From Corticium candelabrum (lineage: Eukaryota; Porifera; Homoscleromorpha; Homosclerophorida; Plakinidae), in assembly GCF_963422355.1 (NCBI RefSeq), contig NC_085098.1, positions 8,060,350 to 8,124,349 of the forward strand: a DNA stretch of 64,000 nucleotides, read 5' to 3'. Positions within the stretch are counted from its first letter, which is position 1; every line of letters starts with the position of its first letter. The position numbers and the translations under genes were made by a program. Shown here piece after piece: positions 1 through 23,082 of the stretch. The notes under the pieces were generated by a model. That model was not told where the DNA came from. It saw only the letters and a list, made by a program, of their open reading frames with translations, and did not search any database.

Positions 1-3000
1 TCGTGTCCTCACTCTTACACCAGATGAGTTCAAAAACACTGGTCGATTATCATTCACATCTACAACCTCAACTTTGATTTGTTTGACGGTAGCCTTACGA
101 GGATGTCCGTTGTCAAATGCCTCAATGCTCAAATCATAAGAATTGACTGTTTCCCTGTCTAGAGACTTTGCTACAATCAAACTTCCCACTTTGTAGTCAA
201 TAAACAAGTGTCCTCTCTCGTTTCCAGACTTGATTACGTACCTGACTTCTCCATTTGCGCCAATGTCCATGTCCCTTGCCTGCACAACATCAAAACTTTC
301 ATTGACAGGAGTGTTTTCTTTCACAGCAAATACTGACTTCAACTGATCAAAAACAGGAGCATTGTCATTGAGATCTAATATGTGAATATGAATCACAGTT
401 GTTGTTGTATGTCTGATTGTTCCATGATCTGATGCAGTAACAGTTAACGTGTATGAGCTTCTTAATTCTCGATCAATAGAACTTGCAACAGTTATAGTCC
501 CATTTGATGGATCCACTTGAAAAGTATCAACTTGTGTTGCAAAGGAATATGCCACCATACCATTTTGTCCCTCATCTCTGTCTGTTGCTACCAGTTGACC
601 AACAACATAACCAAGATGGACATTCTCCACTACAAGAAATGTCAAATTCACGTAAGGATCAAAAACTGGTGAATTGTCATTCACATCCAGTACATCTATG
701 TGAACAGGAACCGTTGCATTGAGGGATGGCTGTCCATTATCCTTTGCAATGACATTGAAATCATATGAATCTAATGTTTCAGCATCTAGTTGTGTAATAA
801 CATAAATATCACCTGTAGCAACAATCTCAAATGGAAGTTTACTGTTTCCATCAAGACTGTAGCTGATCTCACTGTTGCTGCCAGAATCCAAGTCTGCTGA
901 AGAAACACGAAGAACAGTGTGTGCAAGAGAGACATTCTCAAAAACGGATGTTTCGTACATTGATGTTACAAACTCAGGAAAATTATCATTGACATCCATC
1001 ACCATAATAATAAGACTGACCGAGGAGCTTCGCTGTGGAGATCCACGATCATATGCTGTCACTAAAATAGACGTTTGGTTTAAAGTTTCGTAATCTAGAG
1101 ACTGCTTGAGGTAGAGATTGCCCGTTGAGTTACCAATTGAAAATAGCCCACTTGTTTTCTCTGTCATATGATAGTAAATGTCAGCATTTGCTCCTTCATC
1201 TTCATCAGTTGCATCAAGGGTTGTTACTTTATATCCAATAGGTAACTGTTCATCAACTCTTAAAATATCCATATCAGAAACACGAAACTTAGGAGCATTG
1301 TCATTGGTATCTAAAACAGTAACATTGACATCACCTATTGCATACAGTGGAGCCACGCCACAACAATGAGCTTCAACTTGCAGCTGATAGAAAGGCACTG
1401 CTTCTCGATCAACTTTCTTCATCAGTGAAATTTTTCCAGATACAGAGTCGATTTCAAATTTACTGTGAGGATCTCCTCCAGTAATGGAATATGACAGTTG
1501 ACCATTCTTTGTTCCCGCATCTTGAATAATAGCACTTACCCAACCAACAACGGTTCCTTGATTGTCTGTTTCGTTCACAGTAAATGCATACGACTCATTA
1601 CCAAACAGGGGTGGTTTGTCCAACACATTTGCCACAGTTACATTGACTACTGCATCAAGATTAGACATCAATCCTCCTGCATCTGTAGCACTTACAACCA
1701 GCATATATGACTTCCGTTGTTCGTAATCTAGAGCATTTGCTGTCACCAAACTACCAGATTGCCGATCAAGTTTGAAGTCTCCATCTTCATTTCCATTCAC
1801 AATCTGATATGTCATAACTTTATTCTCATCCTCATCAGATGCCGATACAGACACACAATGATGGCCTACAGACGTGTTTTCATAAATCACACAATGATAA
1901 TATTGAGGGTAAAACAAGGGGTGATGATCATTGATATCAATCACTGTAACAACAATGTTGACAAAAGACTTTTTCATGCCACCATCTACAGCATCGACAA
2001 CAAGTATATAGTTGGCATCTTTTTCTCTGTCAAGTGTTGCATTCAATGTCAATTCTCCACTTGTTGAATTAAGAATGAACTCACTCTGAACAAATCCGCT
2101 AGCAACTGTGTATGTAACATCTCCAAATGTGCCCTCATCTGGGTCACTGGCAAACACAGCGGCAATAATCACACCTCGTGATGCATTCTCTGGAACAGAA
2201 ATGTTATACTGCTGCTGAGAAAATAAAGGACTATTGTCATTGACATCTGTTAGAGTGACTATCACAGTTGTATTTGCCGCAAGAGTGGGACTGCCCATGT
2301 CCTCAGCTGTCACAATGAGATATACAACACTGGCTGTTTCTCTATCTAATTTCTGAACTGTTCTGACAACACCTGCGGAATCCACAGCAAACCAATTTGA
2401 CTGTGGCTGGTTTTTTGGTATAGAATACTCGACAGCACCATTGCTACCATCATCTGGATCAGTAGCAGACACAGGTGTAATAACAGAACCAACACGAACA
2501 TCTTCAGATACTGTCTTTGTGTATTGACTTTTGACAAATGTAGGACTGTTGTCATTCACATCAGTCACAACAATATTCAGGCTTTGACTTGCTGTCAACG
2601 AAGGAATTCCTTGATCAAACATGGTAACTGTGAGATCAAACTTGTCAATGTGTTCTCGATCCAGATTTTGAAGCAAAACAATTTCAGCACCAAAAGATTT
2701 TGGAATAATACGAAAGTATCCCTTGTCTCCAGTAATGTTGTATCGAAGATCCTTATTCGAACCAGAGTCTTTATCGATTGCCAAAACAGTAACAATTTTC
2801 CCACCAAGGGGCAAGTCTTCTTTTACTTTTTGTTCACTTGGTATAAACTTAACAAACACAGGAGCATTGTCATTAACATCTTTGACATTCAACTTGACTA
2901 CAGCTACATCTGTGTAAGATCCATCAAACACCTGAACAGTTATGTCTAGTTTTCGATGTAGCTGATACTCATAGTCAAGACTCTTCAGAAGTTTTATTGT

Positions 3001-3891
3001 GCCATTGCCAGGATCAATAGCAAACATGTGAAGACTTGTCATCCTATTATAATTTTGTGGAGTCACAGATATGATAGAATACACTAGACGAGAAATCTCA
3101 TCTAAATCTGTAGCATGAAGTTGTACTAAAACATGGTTTCGTTTTGTGTCCTCAGGCACGTCAATAGAAGATGATGTGGTCACAAACCTTGGTGGGTTGT
3201 CATTGACATCAGTCACAGTCAAGTTGAATAAAATCCATGAACTCAGTCTTGGATTGCCATTATCACTTACTGTTATGTTGAACTGATAGTACTGCTGTTT
3301 CTCTCTGTCTAACGGTTTCACTACTTCCAATTCCATCTTCAGTCTGTGTAGTCCAAGCTTGGTCTGCCTCAACACAAAATGGCCGTCTTCATTTCCGGAA
3401 GTAATCACACCAGAGTACGACTGCACCGTGTTATTACCAATGTCTGGATCGTAAGCACTTGGAGATGCAATTATCCCTCCTTTAGCAGCGCGTTCGGAAA
3501 CAGTAGCGTTTTGTGGGTCAACAGATGGAAACGACGGCGCGTTGTCGTTGATATCATCCACATAGATTTTCACTGTCTTGAATTTAGGACCTGGACTGCT
3601 TTGAACCTTAAATTCGAAAGCGTCGGTAGCTGAGAAATTGAGAACTTCACGATCTATAATCGTCAGTGTGGAGATAATGCCGTTAGCTTTATCAATCGTG
3701 AAGTATTCCGTCACCTCTGGCGGTGCCGCATCAAACTGAAAGTCATACGAATCCGCAAGATCCACAAAGTCGCCCTTTAGGTCTAGAACAGTTATTCCAC
3801 CGCGTTCCTCTCGAACGTGTGCGACTCCATTATCTGCTAGAGCAGTGGATAGGCAACAGAGAAGCAACACAAACATGCCGATCATCGACAT
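1..3891 (-). CDS. Large Fat/Dachsous/protocadherin-like cadherin, N-terminal part (partial at window start)
   Basis: One uninterrupted reading frame of 1297 codons starts at the ATG at 3891 and runs off the window start. Residues 1-19 form a hydrophobic signal peptide (MSMIGMFVLLLCCLSTALA). About twelve extracellular cadherin repeats of 100-115 residues follow, each ending in a calcium-binding DxNDNxPxF linker. These linkers lie near 3540, 3195, 2865, 2545, 2231, 1928, 1295, 985, 672, 360 and 43. The linker near 1612 is degenerate (NVLDKPPLF) and the one near 1928 reads DINDHHPLF. Family knowledge: such proteins are single-pass adhesion receptors at cell contacts. The membrane segment and tail, which would separate Fat, Dachsous and protocadherin types, lie outside the window, so the subfamily is open. 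Coding all repeats in one huge exon is common for cadherin ectodomains. The start is well supported by the signal peptide. Confidence 0.93.
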   Translation of the reverse strand, partial: MSMIGMFVLLLCCLSTALADNGVAHVREERGGITVLDLKGDFVDLADSYDFQFDAAPPEVTEYFTIDKANGIISTLTIIDREVLNFSATDAFEFKVQSSPGPKFKTVKIYVDDINDNAPSFPSVDPQNATVSERAAKGGIIASPSAYDPDIGNNTVQSYSGVITSGNEDGHFVLRQTKLGLHRLKMELEVVKPLDREKQQYYQFNITVSDNGNPRLSSWILFNLTVTDVNDNPPRFVTTSSSIDVPEDTKRNHVLVQLHATDLDEISRLVYSIISVTPQNYNRMTSLHMFAIDPGNGTIKLLKSLDYEYQLHRKLDITVQVFDGSYTDVAVVKLNVKDVNDNAPVFVKFIPSEQKVKEDLPLGGKIVTVLAIDKDSGSNKDLRYNITGDKGYFRIIPKSFGAEIVLLQNLDREHIDKFDLTVTMFDQGIPSLTASQSLNIVVTDVNDNSPTFVKSQYTKTVSEDVRVGSVITPVSATDPDDGSNGAVEYSIPKNQPQSNWFAVDSAGVVRTVQKLDRETASVVYLIVTAEDMGSPTLAANTTVIVTLTDVNDNSPLFSQQQYNISVPENASRGVIIAAVFASDPDEGTFGDVTYTVASGFVQSEFILNSTSGELTLNATLDREKDANYILVVDAVDGGMKKSFVNIVVTVIDINDHHPLFYPQYYHCVIYENTSVGHHCVSVSASDEDENKVMTYQIVNGNEDGDFKLDRQSGSLVTANALDYEQRKSYMLVVSATDAGGLMSNLDAVVNVTVANVLDKPPLFGNESYAFTVNETDNQGTVVGWVSAIIQDAGTKNGQLSYSITGGDPHSKFEIDSVSGKISLMKKVDREAVPFYQLQVEAHCCGVAPLYAIGDVNVTVLDTNDNAPKFRVSDMDILRVDEQLPIGYKVTTLDATDEDEGANADIYYHMTEKTSGLFSIGNSTGNLYLKQSLDYETLNQTSILVTAYDRGSPQRSSSVSLIIMVMDVNDNFPEFVTSMYETSVFENVSLAHTVLRVSSADLDSGSNSEISYSLDGNSKLPFEIVATGDIYVITQLDAETLDSYDFNVIAKDNGQPSLNATVPVHIDVLDVNDNSPVFDPYVNLTFLVVENVHLGYVVGQLVATDRDEGQNGMVAYSFATQVDTFQVDPSNGTITVASSIDRELRSSYTLTVTASDHGTIRHTTTTVIHIHILDLNDNAPVFDQLKSVFAVKENTPVNESFDVVQARDMDIGANGEVRYVIKSGNERGHLFIDYKVGSLIVAKSLDRETVNSYDLSIEAFDNGHPRKATVKQIKVEVVDVNDNRPVFLNSSGVRVRTR

Positions 3892-4958
3892 GCTGAAATG
3901 GTACAGCTACGATACGAGATCGGGACGACACGCGTTGAAACGGGAGAGAAAGAGCCGCGGCCGTCGATACAAACAGAAGGGCAATGAGCTCGTCTCACAT
4001 TACTAGAATTCCAGAGCGACGTTCCGACAGGAAGCGGTTGCACGTGATCTGATCGGTTGTGAGAAGTTTTGTCGTCGTTGATTAACATTGTGGAGAGAAA
4101 TTCGTCATTTAGTGAGAGGTCGATGTTAGAATTTAGGTTGGAAGTGGTAGTTTCTTTCACACGTTTGTTTGCCACGTCTGAGTGTGACCATTAGCACGTG
4201 CTAGGCGTCACTGCTAATTAATTGTATCACCTAATTTGCAACACCTTGACCCATGCATGTCAACAAAAATGGTAATCTGTTAATGCAACACCACGCATGC
4301 TCAGTCCCCTCTACGAAATAAACCTCAAGTTTGTGGCAAACCAGAGAATCAGGAAGCGAAGAAAGATCAATGTGAGTGATTACCATGAATATACGTATTG
4401 TGGGAAGATTGAAGGGAAAGGAAATTACGGATATATCAGGCGGTATCTTCTTGCTTAGTGTAACAGAAACCTTTCAGCTGGTAACGAGATTCCTAGCTCT
4501 TTCGTTGACTTTTGTTGTCTAATATAAAAAGTACGTGCAGTTTCTATATGATGTATATATACGTAGATACCAGTTGTTATGACAACCACATCTATTTTGC
4601 TGGCTAAAATTATTTTTGTTTTTATCGACGCCAAAGGTGGCTGATATTTGAAGATTGTTGTACAAACGTTAGTTGTTATAGCTTAGTTAATTTGTATTGC
4701 AGATTTCCAATCACTATCTGCTTTGTTGCATTTTGAGATGTTTCTCTACGATTCTTGCTGTGTTTTCTAATGTAAACATTTGCATTACATGAAACAGTAT
4801 TAGAGGCTATAGCCTTTTTTATCAGAAGTAGGAGACCATTTAATATATTTTAATTAAATATACATGCACGATAACACTTATACATCATGTGTAACTCAGT
4901 TACTGCATGGTATGTGTACAATCTTAATTGGTTTTGTCGTAGTTGATTTGATGCAGTG
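3892..4958. promoter_or_regulatory. Divergent intergenic region between the cadherin and CCDC138
   Basis: About 1.07 kb separate the two divergent start codons, so both promoters should lie here. A possible non-coding first exon for CCDC138 ends near 4371, where AATGTGAGTG looks like a splice donor; an acceptor at about 4942 (TCGTAG) would join it to the start-codon exon. The rest is AT-rich with no convincing protein-coding frame. The assignment is positional, and no core promoter element is clear. Confidence 0.4.
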
Positions 4959-14064
<9,106 letters not shown>

Positions 14065-14508
14065 TTATAACAATGAGGTGCAGGTGGTTTGTATCAGATG
14101 GCTATATGAACATGTCACTAATATTAGTTAATATGCTTATATTTGCATTGTAGTTCAACTAAATTTGTGACAAATCATTCTATCGAACATTACTGATGTT
14201 TTGACGGAAGCACATTAGCTTCTGATGTGATTTATCAAATGCCATCTATTTTACTGGACGTATAGTTGATCACGTGCTTACGTATCCGGGAGCTCGAATT
14301 GTGTTGTGGTAATGGCGCTTTTCAAGTAATCGTTTCGCTCTTGGCTGTTTCAGGATTCTAGCCTAAAGAGAGTTTGTAATTTGTAGAGCTATAGCTGTGG
14401 GACGGCTGTAGTGAAGTGTGGTGAATTTCTCGTTTCGATTTGTTTCTTCATCAACACACTCGCTTTTAGGTTTGTAGACCTACTGTGTAGTAGGGGAGGT
14501 AGAGGAGA
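14065..14508. promoter_or_regulatory. Intergenic region between CCDC138 and CNOT7/8
   Basis: 444 bp between a stop codon and the next start codon on the same strand. It must hold the CCDC138 3' end and the CNOT7/8 promoter and 5' leader. No other coding feature is visible. Confidence 0.4.
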
Positions 14509-17189
14509 ATGTCATCCGCTAAGGACGAGTCTGATAATGGAGTTTTCTTGGAGGTTTGGCGCTCAAACGTTGAAGATGCGTTTGATTGCATCATCAAACT
14601 CGTGGAAGATTACCCGTATATTGCTATGGTAAGGTGCACGTGTGCCCGTCCTTATACGAAGTGTGTGGATTCATAATTTAAAATTCTATTGTATATACCA
14701 TATAAGATAAAACTATTGGCAGAGAATTTATTTTGGCGAATTTAGCCAGGTAGTCAAGATGACACCCCAGACTTCTAATTTGTTGTGCCTACCATACTGG
14801 CGGGGAACAAATGACAGTAAAAATGGTGATACAGAGAAACACTCAAGCAAACTGTGAGAAACAGGTCAAATAGAATGGCCAAAGAGGAGATTGAGAATTA
14901 CAGTGCTGGAAATAGGTTTACGTGCTCCTCAAGTTTTGAATGGGAAAGTGCTTGAAACGATGACTAGGAGATAGTAAAGGTGAATATCATAATATGGTCT
15001 GCAATACAAATTTGCCAAAATAAAATCTGCAATAATTAAGGAAATTGCTAAAATAATATCCACCAATAGACAGTATGTTAAGAAAAATGCTAAAATAAAT
15101 CGGCAAGATTTTATCTTATGTGGTAGGATACTGAATTTCCGGGAGTAGTGGCACGACCAATTGGAGAATTTCGCAGTTCATCAGACTATCAATATCAATT
15201 GTTGAGATGTAATGTGGACTTGCTGAAAATCATTCAATTGGGATTGACTTTCTACGACAAAGATGGCCAGAAGGCTCCAAATCCAGCTTCATTTCAGTTC
15301 AATTTCAAGTTTAGTTTGAGTGAAGATATGTATGCACAGGACTCAATCGAGCTACTAAAAGATTCAGGAATCAAGTTTGATAGAGATGAAGAAGAAGGAA
15401 TTGATCCAGAGGACTTTGCTGAGCTCCTTATGTCATCAGGTGTTGTCTTATGTGACAACATTAAATTTATCTCGTTTCACAGGTTAGAGATTAATATGCT
15501 TTAATTAACTAAAGAAATTCTATTAGTAGACAGTGTTACAGTTGAGGGGATTGTTATTTTACTAGGAGATTTATGTTACCAAATTGGCAAATTTGGGTCT
15601 TTGGTTCATTGAGGTGAGCTTTGGCGAGACCCTTCCCATGTGTACTGTACTGTGTTGGGATGTGAGTGATGTTGTACTTATGACCGGCTGGAAATAACGT
15701 TGATTTTGAGCCAATCACACATGATGGTTTGTGACATCACAATGCAGGTGTAAGTGTAATATCTGTATGGCTCTCCAGGTTGCTTCTGCCGTTTTCACGG
15801 GACTATTAAGAGAATGTGCAATCAGGCTCGAGCCATTATAGAGATGGCTTGACGACTGCGACCAAGCCAAAAATGCAACTAAATGTGAGAACACATCGCT
15901 TTTTACAAAGAAATTTACATTAGCGCTAACCTTTACGCACATGGATGCGACTCCAGTATTTCCCAATCTGGTTTTGCACGTGACATCTTGTGACTACTAC
16001 AACTTATTACTACTTCAGCAACTTCTGTAAACTGTACCGATTGGTTTAATGGAGGCTCTAGGGTGAGGGGAGCAAAGCAAATAGTGGGGCGGGAGCACCC
16101 AGCCGGCGGTATACTGTTCACCACCCTTGCTGGCATTGCCAACAGGACTTGAGACAAATTCATAGGTGCAGTAGCGTTCGCTTCTATCCTGTCTACGGTC
16201 GGTGGAAAGATCAGTCGGCAGCCGGTGTTACAAACAGTACAGTACACGAGACGGGTTGGGGGATACTGAAGTAAGTACCGCGGTGACTGCCAGACTCCAC
16301 AATACGCTTAGTTGCTGCGTCTGGCTGCAAACCCCGAGCGATGTCCCAAGCCTTTCGACAAATCACCGTGTTTCGTGTTTCCACTGAGGCTTGCCCGAGC
16401 AATGTTTTTCATTGTAACTAGTATCATTCATTCTTTTTGGGATTTAGTTGGGTTCTATTGTATTTTATACCCACAGCTGGTCCAATGTGGCAAGCTGACT
16501 CTTTATTTTGGCCTGCAAGACTTAAACAAGAGGTAGCCAAATGTTTGTGTTGTTGGCATATGTGTACAGTACTGTCATCCAGCAGTCTTGCTAAGGTCTC
16601 CAAGCTGGTGACCTAGGTGGCGTTTGCTTTTAACACTAACAGTTCATAATATTATTGTATATAATATACTATTATATGATTTTATTGTTCTTGTAGTGGC
16701 TACGATTTTGGGTATCTGCTCAAAATGCTAACAAATACCAACTTGCCTGCTGAGGAAGCAGAGTTTTTTGAGTTACTAAATGTGTACTTTCCCTGCATCT
16801 ATGACATCAAATATCTTATGAAAAGCTGCAAAAATTTAAAAGGAGGTCTTCAAGAAGTTGCAGAGTGCCTTGAAGTAAGTGCAAGTGCAGTCTGTATGCA
16901 TTTGATGCAGTCTAAATGATTGTTGTTGTGTGTCAACTAGCTGGAGAGAATCGGGCCACAGCATCAAGCAGGAAGTGACAGCCTGTTGACCGGAGCCGCT
17001 TTCTTTAAAATGAAACAAGTAATGCGTGTTACAGATCAATCACTTTTCTTGTATTGTAGCGTTAATTAATGTGTGTTCCAGATGTTTTTTGAAGATCATA
17101 TTGATGATGCTAAATACAAGGGACATCTTTATGGATTGGGCAATGCTTTCGTTAACGGGCTAGGACTAGGAGCGCAGCTAGATGAGTAG
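14509..17189 (+). CDS. CNOT7: CCR4-NOT deadenylase subunit CNOT7/CNOT8 (Caf1/Pop2)
   Basis: Exons: 14509-14628, 15127-15482, 16697-16874, 16941-17018, 17082-17189. They give 279 residues, against 285 in human CNOT7. The protein is a DEDD-type 3'-5' exoribonuclease that shortens mRNA poly(A) tails within the CCR4-NOT complex. The catalytic D41 and E43 lie in [16 protein letters not shown], split by the first intron; the third Asp is in SGYDFGYLL and the last in [11 protein letters not shown]. Highly conserved stretches include [20 protein letters not shown] and [17 protein letters not shown]. One gene resembles both vertebrate paralogues, so it probably predates their split. A MITE fills most of intron 1 and ends at the exon 2 acceptor. 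Only 103 bp separate its stop from the next start. Confidence 0.97.
14696..15125. mobile_element. MITE with 17-bp terminal inverted repeats, CNOT7/8 intron 1
   Basis: The left end TACCATATAAGATAAAA (14696-14712) and right end TTTTATCTTATGTGGTA (15109-15125) are inverted repeats with one mismatch. The outermost TA on each side may be the target duplication of a Tc1/mariner-type insertion. There is no coding capacity. The right end supplies the sequence directly before exon 2, and the acceptor AG is formed by its terminal A and the next host G. Confidence 0.8.
15483..16696. other. CNOT7/8 intron 2, no recognised element
   Basis: A 1.2-kb intron. The 15700-16400 part has a higher GC content than its surroundings and short open frames on both strands, but none resembles a known family, and no clear terminal repeats were found. 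It may be an old insertion. Confidence 0.35.
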
Positions 17190-17292
17190 TTTGAACTGAT
17201 GTTGTAATAATTGCAGGTTATATATTGCACTGATCTGCATTCTGCCAAGAGTGTCCCGCGCGTTAGCTTGATATAATAGCGTGCGTTAGCGG

Positions 17293-18627
17293 ATGGCGGA
17301 TGCAGAAGCGGTTGAGGACGAGTTGAAGGCTCTAGCGTCGATCTACGACGAGTGTACGTTTTCAGGAGGTGAAGGCGATGCAGGAGGGCGTCTGTCCATC
17401 TCTCTTAGCATTGAATCTCCTTTACAAGTTGAAGCTGCTGCAGATTTGCTAATGAAGAAAGACAACCTCTCTACGTTTACATCTCGCATGTTCTACCACT
17501 TGCCACCTCTTATGCTTCATTTCCATCTTCCTGATAAATATCCGTCGTTACAGCCACCGCAGTATAGTCTCTCTTGCAAATGGCTTTCGAAACGGCAGTT
17601 GTCCGTTTTGTGCAACATCCTTGATACAATGTATCAACCTGGTGAAGTTGTAATATTCGATTGGATGCAGTTCTTGACTAATGAGGCTGCAGAGGTCCTT
17701 GACATTAGGTCACCATTCCAGTTGGGGGCTGTTGACATGAGCAACGATGAGTCTTCACATCCAAGTGCTGTTCAAGATGTTGCCTCTTCGTCTCATCTCT
17801 GGCCTCTTCTTATTGAGTTTGATGTGTCTGAAAGAAAGCGCGTGTTTGATTCTTCTCAGCAGATGTGTCAAGTCTGCTTGGAATCCAAGCCAGGATCCAA
17901 TTGTGTTCGACTGTCTCCCTGTGATCATGTCTTTTGTCGTCAGTGCATGAAGGAATACTTTGAGATACAAATATCTGATGGATCCGTTTCATCTTTGAGA
18001 TGTCCTGATCCTTCCTGTGATAGTCATGCGCACCCAGAACTTGTGAGAGAACTGGTGAAACCAGAGTTATTTGTTCGTTATGATAAACTTCTCTTGCAAC
18101 GTGGTCTTGAAGGAATGGAAGATATTGTGTATTGTCCTCGGCAAGTCTGTCAATGTGCTGTACTAAAAGATAATGACACTTCCATGGCTGTGTGTACAAG
18201 GTGCCAGTTGGCTTTCTGTGTTCTCTGTAAACGAGCTTGGCATGGAGTTGCTGCATGTGAATTCAAGTTGGAAGAACTAAAGCAACTAAGAGATGAGTAT
18301 GAGAGAGGGAGCAAAGCAAAGCAAGCATTTCTAGAGAAGAAATATGGAAAGAAAGCTATTAAGACGGCCGTGGAAGAGCTAGGGTCACAAGAGTGGATAG
18401 AAGAGAATGCAAAGAAATGTCCATCTTGTAGATCAGCTATACAGAAGATTGATGGATGCAATAAAATGACATGCAACAAGTGTCATTGTTACTTCTGTTG
18501 GTTGTGTATGGCAGTTTTGAGCCGCAATAATCCATATGGACACTTTAACTCACCAGGATCGAAATGTTATAACCTGCTGTTTCAAGGGATTGATCTGGAT
18601 GATGACGATGATATCTTGTTTAGATGA
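17293..18627 (+). CDS. RNF14: RNF14-type RBR E3 ubiquitin ligase, intronless
   Basis: A single 444-residue frame, close to the 474 residues of human RNF14. An RWD domain spans about 5-130. RING1 spans about 192-243 (CQVC..C.DHVFCRQC). The IBR domain spans about 265-325 (CPRQVC..CTRCQLAFCVLC..H..C). RING2 spans about 376-405, where CPSCRSAIQKIDGCNKMTC includes Cys389, the expected thioester-forming catalytic residue. The tail NPYGHFNSPGSKCYNLLF and a run of Asp match RNF14. Family knowledge: RBR enzymes pass ubiquitin from E2 to RING2 Cys to substrate; RNF14 acts on transcription regulators and on stalled-ribosome crosslinks. It lies 103 bp after CNOT7/8 on the same strand and faces the ENGASE 3' end 180 bp away. 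Lack of introns is unusual here. Confidence 0.96.
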   Translation: MADAEAVEDELKALASIYDECTFSGGEGDAGGRLSISLSIESPLQVEAAADLLMKKDNLSTFTSRMFYHLPPLMLHFHLPDKYPSLQPPQYSLSCKWLSKRQLSVLCNILDTMYQPGEVVIFDWMQFLTNEAAEVLDIRSPFQLGAVDMSNDESSHPSAVQDVASSSHLWPLLIEFDVSERKRVFDSSQQMCQVCLESKPGSNCVRLSPCDHVFCRQCMKEYFEIQISDGSVSSLRCPDPSCDSHAHPELVRELVKPELFVRYDKLLLQRGLEGMEDIVYCPRQVCQCAVLKDNDTSMAVCTRCQLAFCVLCKRAWHGVAACEFKLEELKQLRDEYERGSKAKQAFLEKKYGKKAIKTAVEELGSQEWIEENAKKCPSCRSAIQKIDGCNKMTCNKCHCYFCWLCMAVLSRNNPYGHFNSPGSKCYNLLFQGIDLDDDDDILFR

Positions 18628-18806
18628 AAACAATAAGGATGGTTTGGACAGTATTTGTTGGGTGTCTCAATAATAATGACTGACTAGGTCAATACTTTTC
18701 CTGTTTATGGATGATGACATGACAATGTTGGACATAGCCAATGATATGTACAAAATTACTATAGTTGTTACTGTGTTTTGATATATTTTAATAACAGAAA
18801 CTGTTT

Positions 18807-22740
<3,934 letters not shown>

Positions 22741-23082
22741 TCTACGGGTTGATATCAAACAATTCTAGATTTCAGTGATGGCAATCTGGATGGCAATCGT
22801 CAAGTACTGCGGCGCAGAATGGCAGTCAGTAGTGACGAGTGAGAGAGCTCATCTCAAGGCACGTATACTGTACAGTCTAATTTTCGTATCCGGGGACTCC
22901 GCAGACCTGCCGAACATTTTTGTCGCCTTGCTAATGACAGTGGACGCCTATATGTTTGTGCTCAAACTGCTCTCCGTTGCCATTTCGACGTGCTCGTCGA
23001 GGAGGCTATTGCTGCTGACGTTTGCCTTGTAGCTGTGGAATGTGGTGAGCAGTGAGGCTGCCTTGCTGTCATCATCATCATC
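22741..23082. promoter_or_regulatory. Shared bidirectional promoter region, ENGASE / GC1
   Basis: About 340 bp lie between the divergent start codons, so both promoters must fit here. No TATA box is evident on either strand; the GC1 start is itself provisional. Confidence 0.45.

Noticed and set aside
15933-16402. Minus-strand frames of 104 and 63 codons in CNOT7/8 intron 2
   Set aside because: No recognisable domain, no partner exons, and both strands are open over the same GC-richer stretch.
17747-18479. Overlapping open frames on both strands within RNF14
   Set aside because: Shadow frames of a well-supported RBR ligase; no independent features.
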